A stretch of DNA of 9,116 nt from the NCBI GenBank assembly GCA_012962055.1, contig DTYD01000120.1:1-9116 (forward strand), in the 5' to 3' direction. Positions 6,606 to 9,116 of the stretch are shown piece by piece. Position numbers and translations under genes: made by a program. The notes beneath the pieces are model-generated. The model made no database searches and was not told the DNA's origin. It saw only the letters and a list, made by a program, of their open reading frames with translations. The stretch comes from Hadesarchaea archaeon. GTDB lineage: Archaea; Hadarchaeota; Hadarchaeia; Hadarchaeales; Hadarchaeaceae. Each line of letters begins with the position of its first letter. Within the stretch, counting starts at the first letter, position 1.

Positions 6606-6628
6606 ACAGAATAAAATTGAGTTGTATG

Positions 6629-6640
6629 CCATATATCCGC
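6629..6640 (-). promoter_or_regulatory. BRE/TATA promoter of tRNA-Ser
   Basis: On the minus strand GCGGATATATGG lies with its TATA centre about 28 nt upstream of the tRNA 5' end. The G-rich BRE-like part, the ATATAT core and the spacing all fit an archaeal promoter with the transcript beginning a few bases before the mature tRNA. Confidence 0.6.
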
Positions 6641-6652
6641 TTCCGCTGAGTA

Positions 6653-6666
6653 TTAAAAATCGAAAA
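6653..6666 (-). terminator. Oligo-T terminator candidate after cbf5
   Basis: Immediately after the cbf5 stop the minus strand reads TTTTCGATTTTTAA, two closely spaced T runs typical of archaeal intrinsic termination. It would end the rpl14e-cbf5 transcript before the tRNA promoter. Confidence 0.5.
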
Positions 6667-7659
6667 TCATTTCCACTTTCTAGGGTAAGTTCCGGGCGAC
6701 ATCACCACTCGTTCGGGTTTCGCTACGATCCCGTGCTCTGCCTCGTAAATTTGTTTAGAGCTCATGGTTGCCCGAGCTAGGCTCACGAGCTCACCTTTTA
6801 ACGTAAAAATAGCGGTGAGGTCTTCCGGGGAAATAGCAGTGTCGACCGTGAGCACCCCGGGTGCCGCCAAGCTCGCCCCGTGGCAGAGGGCATCCACCGC
6901 CCCATCCCGCACGACTATTTTCGGTAGATGTCGTGTTGCGGCTTCTACGGGGAGCACTATCTCACGAAGTTGATTTTCTTTTTCTTCTTCCTGCCAGAAC
7001 GCGTATGCGTCGGCGAGGTCGTGAAATTTTACTGCGGTTTCTTCCTTGAATGGTCCAGTTCGCGTCCGCCGCAGCTCGCGCATGTGGGCGCCGCATCCCA
7101 ATGCTTGGCCAACATCATAACAAAGCTTCCGAAGATACATCCCCGCTTCGCACCCAACGCGCGTTAGCACGTCACGACCTTCACGCTCGAGTAGTTCAAT
7201 ATAATAGATTTTCCGGATGCGCAACTGTCTTTTCACAGCTGCACGTAAAGGCGGGCGCTGATAAATTTCACCTTCAAACTCCCGGAGAACCTGTTCCAGG
7301 CGGGGCAGGGGAACTTTTCCGTGCAGGTGCATCACGCAGACATACTCCTTGCCAGCCGGAAGCAGTGTCTGGACGATTTTTGTTGCGTCTTCAAACGCGA
7401 CCGGGAGCACCCCGCTCACTTTTGGGTCCAGGGTACCGCCATGCCCGGCACGACGAAGTTTGAGCGCACGTTTTATCCAAGCCACAACCTCATGAGAAGT
7501 CGGCCCCGGCGGTTTGTCCAGATTGACCATCCCCAAACGCAGGTGTTCCAGGATCGAGCGCCCGGAGGGCTCACAACCGTGGTTCGGGTCGGTCGTGTCG
7601 TGGGCCCTGATTAACGTTTCGCGTTCGACGTCAGAGGGGAGCTTGTCCAGTTCCGACAC
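6667..7659 (-). CDS. cbf5: Archaeal pseudouridine synthase Cbf5 (H/ACA RNP, TruB family)
   Basis: Cbf5 is the catalytic subunit of the archaeal H/ACA ribonucleoprotein (with Nop10, Gar1, L7Ae and a guide RNA); it makes pseudouridine in rRNA and, alone, U55 in tRNA. The N-terminal [19 protein letters not shown] and the catalytic loop [15 protein letters not shown] with its aspartate are clear. A TruB catalytic domain and a PUA domain (about the last 80 residues) follow. Length is about 330 residues, normal. The start is uncertain. A TTG at 7671 gives 334 residues; I prefer the GTG at 7659 ([13 protein letters not shown]), which is nearer the usual archaeal N-terminus. Both overlap the end of rpl14e, by 41 or 29 nt, so the two genes are probably coupled. 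Neighbours rpl14e upstream and tRNA plus rps13 downstream are the conserved archaeal order. Confidence 0.95.
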   Translation of the reverse strand: MSELDKLPSDVERETLIRAHDTTDPNHGCEPSGRSILEHLRLGMVNLDKPPGPTSHEVVAWIKRALKLRRAGHGGTLDPKVSGVLPVAFEDATKIVQTLLPAGKEYVCVMHLHGKVPLPRLEQVLREFEGEIYQRPPLRAAVKRQLRIRKIYYIELLEREGRDVLTRVGCEAGMYLRKLCYDVGQALGCGAHMRELRRTRTGPFKEETAVKFHDLADAYAFWQEEEKENQLREIVLPVEAATRHLPKIVVRDGAVDALCHGASLAAPGVLTVDTAISPEDLTAIFTLKGELVSLARATMSSKQIYEAEHGIVAKPERVVMSPGTYPRKWK

Positions 7660-7891
7660 CAGCCTGACCAACCGCCTCGAGGCCTCGTTTCACTTCTTCG
7701 TCTGAGGCCCCCCTCGGTATATCCAATTTTTTGTCGGTAGGTTCGAGATGCGAGATATTGCAGCGCCTTCGTTTTACATCCGGCCCGCTCACGACCACGA
7801 AAGTGTCGTCCACAATTTCTACCACGACGCACCGCCTGCCAGCTTCATGTCCCGCAATCTTTACACAGACCCGTCCGACATCCACGACCAT
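7631..7891 (-). CDS. rpl14e: 50S ribosomal protein L14e (eL14)
   Basis: This small archaeal/eukaryal large-subunit protein of 86 residues has a KOW-like SH3 barrel. The start [19 protein letters not shown] and the following [16 protein letters not shown] and CNISHLEPT match the family. The tail after about residue 60 is loosely conserved and Gly/Ala-rich near the end. The ATG at 7891 is preceded on the minus strand by GGGGATCAGG, a plausible weak ribosome binding site. The 3' end overlaps cbf5, as is common in archaea. Upstream, most euryarchaeal clusters carry cytidylate kinase or L34e; here there is a broken glycosidase-like gene instead. Confidence 0.93.
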   Translation of the reverse strand: MVVDVGRVCVKIAGHEAGRRCVVVEIVDDTFVVVSGPDVKRRRCNISHLEPTDKKLDIPRGASDEEVKRGLEAVGQAGVGTGQAPL

Positions 7892-8780
7892 CCTGATCCC
7901 CTATTTGATTCGCTGCACTTCAACCTATGTAGTTTTCTACAAAAAAGTTGCTGCTGTACCCCTCGATGCCTCTTTCTAAGCCACGCATCGGCCTCTTCTT
8001 CGTGTGAGTACGCATATTCATCGCATTCAGTTACGCTCGTCAAACCGTTGGAATCGGGATTCTGGTTGTCCGCAGTGATCCCGTTTGTGTAGGTCCAGAG
8101 ATAAAATGGTCTTTCCGTGGGCGATAGTGTCTTTTCGACTAATTTGAGCAGGTCCGAGTTTTTCCAGATTTTGTCAATTGGTTTTGGTAGGAGGGAATCA
8201 TTTTCGTCGTACCACGCTCTGACAACATCTTCTGCCGGGTGCCCCATGGAATTCCAGCCCACCGCTACTGGCAAGAAAAATCCCTCGACCTTCCCCCACC
8301 CTTCCTCAAACAACATTTGAAGGGTTTGGACCTGAATGTTTTCGTCAGATATCTGTTTTTCGGACAGGGTTCATACCAAGATCCCCCCAAATAAGCGAAG
8401 TCCAGGAGAAACCCATTTTCGCACCCGTCTCTTTTCACGAAGGCCACCAAGTCATCTGTTTGATCTTTCAGGTTCAGTCGATACTGTCCGAGATGTTCAG
8501 GCCACGCACATGCGCCCCATGAGGTGATGTAGTCGTATCCTCTGAAATCTAAATCGACTTTATCCGGAAACGACCCGTGGGTTCTAAGGACGAGTTTGTT
8601 GGAATATCTCTTCCTCAGGCCGGGCAACACCTGCTGTGCCCACCAGGAAGCTTCGGCCAAGCCCCGGGCGAAAGTCTGGGACTCGTTCAGCGGGGAGTAC
8701 ATCTCTACCCCATGGTTCTCGGCGACTTCCACACATTCGGTACCATCCGCGTCTGGGCTGCGGTTCCTCAGCAAAAACAC
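7861..8780 (-). pseudogene. Frameshifted, 5'-truncated TIM-barrel (glycoside-hydrolase-like) protein
   Basis: Two overlapping minus-strand frames make one protein. Frame one runs from 8780 (GTG) to its stop at 8265, and frame two continues from about 8370 to 7861. Adding one A to the run of five at 8356-8360 would join ...LGGSWYEPCPK to KQISDENIQVQT and on to GWGKVEGFFLPVAVGWNS without loss. Features recall clan GH-A barrels: GVEMYSPLNES (acid/base Asn-Glu after strand 4), YDYITSWGACAWPEH (strand 6), GFLLDFAYLGG (strand 7) and GFFLPVAVGW (strand 8). The expected strand-7 glutamate is not evident, an Asp standing near its place, so activity is unsure. Strands 1-3 and any signal peptide are absent, because sequence above 8780 is unrelated and GC-rich. 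The 3' end overlaps rpl14e by 31 nt out of frame. A sequencing or assembly error is as likely as real decay. Confidence 0.6.
7928..7941. promoter_or_regulatory. Inverted repeat upstream of rpl14e (possible operator)
   Basis: TGTAG-TTTT-CTACA is a perfect 5-bp inverted repeat with a 4-nt centre, 37-50 nt upstream of the L14e ATG and beside a run of six T on the minus strand. This is where a promoter or regulator site would be expected. It is also inside the reading frame of the broken upstream gene, so it may be incidental. Confidence 0.3.
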
Positions 8781-8840
8781 GCCGTGCCCCCGGGGGCTCG
8801 GTCGGGTGCCGCCCGCCCGGGCGCCCGCCGCGTTTCCCCG

Positions 8841-8865
8841 TAGCTGGTAATGAGACTACCAGCTA
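8841..8865. repeat. Perfect 9-bp stem, 7-nt loop hairpin
   Basis: TAGCTGGTA at 8841-8849 and TACCAGCTA at 8857-8865 are exact reverse complements around ATGAGAC. It is the only moderately AT-containing stretch within the GC-rich block. No T run follows on either strand that would make it a bacterial-type terminator; on the plus strand it runs straight into TAAAA. Confidence 0.7.
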
Positions 8866-8871
8866 TAAAAC
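8863..8871. promoter_or_regulatory. TATA-like box next to the hairpin
   Basis: CTATAAAAC on the plus strand (GTTTTATAG on the minus, preceded by purine-rich GGA) resembles an archaeal TATA box, alone in very GC-rich surroundings. On the minus strand it would place a transcript start near 8840, at the far edge of the hairpin and ahead of the broken gene. It partly overlaps the hairpin arm. Confidence 0.3.
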
Positions 8872-9116
8872 TCCTTGGCCGGCAGCCGGCGGGGGCCAGT
8901 CCTTGGCACCCCGAGCCACGGCCCGGACCCACCACATCCCCCCTGCCTGGCGCGGCCAAACCCCTCGATCCGAAAACGGGCCTCTCCGGGCCCCCCACGC
9001 TCCGGCCACCCCAGCGGCCGCGGCTCTCAGCACCACTGCACGCACGGTCCCCTCAAGCCCAGATCCAGCCCACGGAAATGCATAGCCCGCTCGCGGATGG
9101 CACCCCTCTACGGGAC

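Larger units (their letters stand above)
8781..9116. other. GC-rich block of about 340 nt with no recognisable gene
   Basis: From 8781 to the window end the base composition jumps (hand count: 7 A/T of 60 at 8781-8840, 66 A/T of 246 at 8871-9116) compared with roughly half A/T in the genes to the left. Open frames on both strands give Arg/Pro/Gly/Ala-rich translations without domain signatures. Several self-complementary pieces occur, such as GCCCCCGGGGGC (8784-8795), CGCCCGGGCG near 8814-8823 and CCGAAAACGG near 8970. I see none of the signature sequences of RNase P RNA, SRP RNA, 5S or 16S/23S ends. It could be a structured RNA, a foreign high-GC segment, or an assembly join. Confidence 0.55.

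Noticed and set aside
7050..7463. Plus-strand open frame of 137 codons opposite cbf5
   Set aside because: It is the complement of the conserved Cbf5 catalytic region, with no recognisable domain and no ribosome binding site.
8872..8907. Direct repeat TCCTTGGC at 8872-8879 and 8900-8907
   Set aside because: It is an eight-base match in a GC-rich block, only two copies, not flanking any gene; most likely chance.
8863..9045. Minus-strand open frames (60 and 76 codons) in the GC-rich block
   Set aside because: They are low-complexity Arg/Gly/Ala/Trp translations with no initiation signal; stop codons are simply rare at this base composition.
8636..9085. Plus-strand open frame of 149 codons
   Set aside because: The translation is Arg/Pro/Ser/Gly-rich low complexity, spans the composition break and is antisense to the recognisable glycosidase-like frame. 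High G+C alone produces such open frames.
8781..9116. RNase P RNA, SRP RNA, 5S or 16S/23S rRNA end
   Set aside because: I looked on both strands for GAGGAAAGTCC-type and CAGAAnnnGGCTTA-type RNase P cores, the SRP helix 8 GGAAGG..AGCAG motif, 5S GAACCCGGAAG, the 16S 5' end TTCCGGTTGATCC and the 16S 3' end GGATCACCTCC. None is present, though a divergent or partial RNA cannot be excluded by eye.
1..9116. CRISPR array or defence island
   Set aside because: No regularly spaced direct repeats and no cas-, nuclease- or toxin-like genes are visible; the only notable short repeats are isolated inverted repeats.

Overview
The window is archaeal DNA. The evidence is the gene content (ribosomal proteins S13, S4 and S11 in archaeal form, L14e, Cbf5, and RNA polymerase subunit D with a ferredoxin-like insert), TATA/BRE-like boxes, and oligo-T stretches after genes. 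The GC-only acceptor stem of the tRNA and the hydrogenase-type antiporter module suggest a thermophilic anaerobe, probably a euryarchaeote or an uncultured relative. I cannot name a lineage with confidence. All supported genes lie on the minus strand, so the biological reading order is from high to low coordinates.

Right edge (about 8781-9116): a very GC-rich block (hand count about 88% G+C at 8781-8840 and about 73% at 8871-9116) with no credible gene. It contains one perfect 9-bp hairpin beside a TATA-like box. Next (7861-8780) is a broken gene whose two overlapping reading frames look like the C-terminal half of a secreted or cytosolic TIM-barrel, glycoside-hydrolase-like protein. It has a frameshift near a five-base homopolymer, and its 5' part is missing where the GC-rich block begins.

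Centre (4135-7891): a translation/transcription cluster in the order rpl14e, cbf5, tRNA-Ser(GGA), rps13, rps4, rps11, rpoD. The three S genes overlap by 4 nt and are translationally coupled. RpoD keeps all eight cysteines for two [4Fe-4S] clusters. The usual downstream partners (rpl18e, rpl13, rps9, rpoN, rpoK) do not follow; rpoD is followed by 79 nt with an oligo-T stretch and a candidate promoter.

Left (1-4055): a tightly packed operon of Mrp-type Na+/H+ antiporter subunits in the order MnhE, MnhF, MnhG, DUF4040 (MbhD-like), MbhE-like, MnhB, MnhC, MnhD, and then the first 36 codons of another membrane protein cut by the window edge. This is the order of the antiporter half (A to H) of the archaeal Mbh/Mbs/Mbx membrane complexes, which couple ferredoxin oxidation to Na+ or H+ pumping. 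No hydrogenase or quinone-reductase-like subunit is visible, because it would lie beyond position 1 if present. A working picture is a housekeeping ribosome/RNA polymerase cluster joined directly to an energy-conserving ion-pumping operon, with an iron-sulfur RNA polymerase subunit at the junction.
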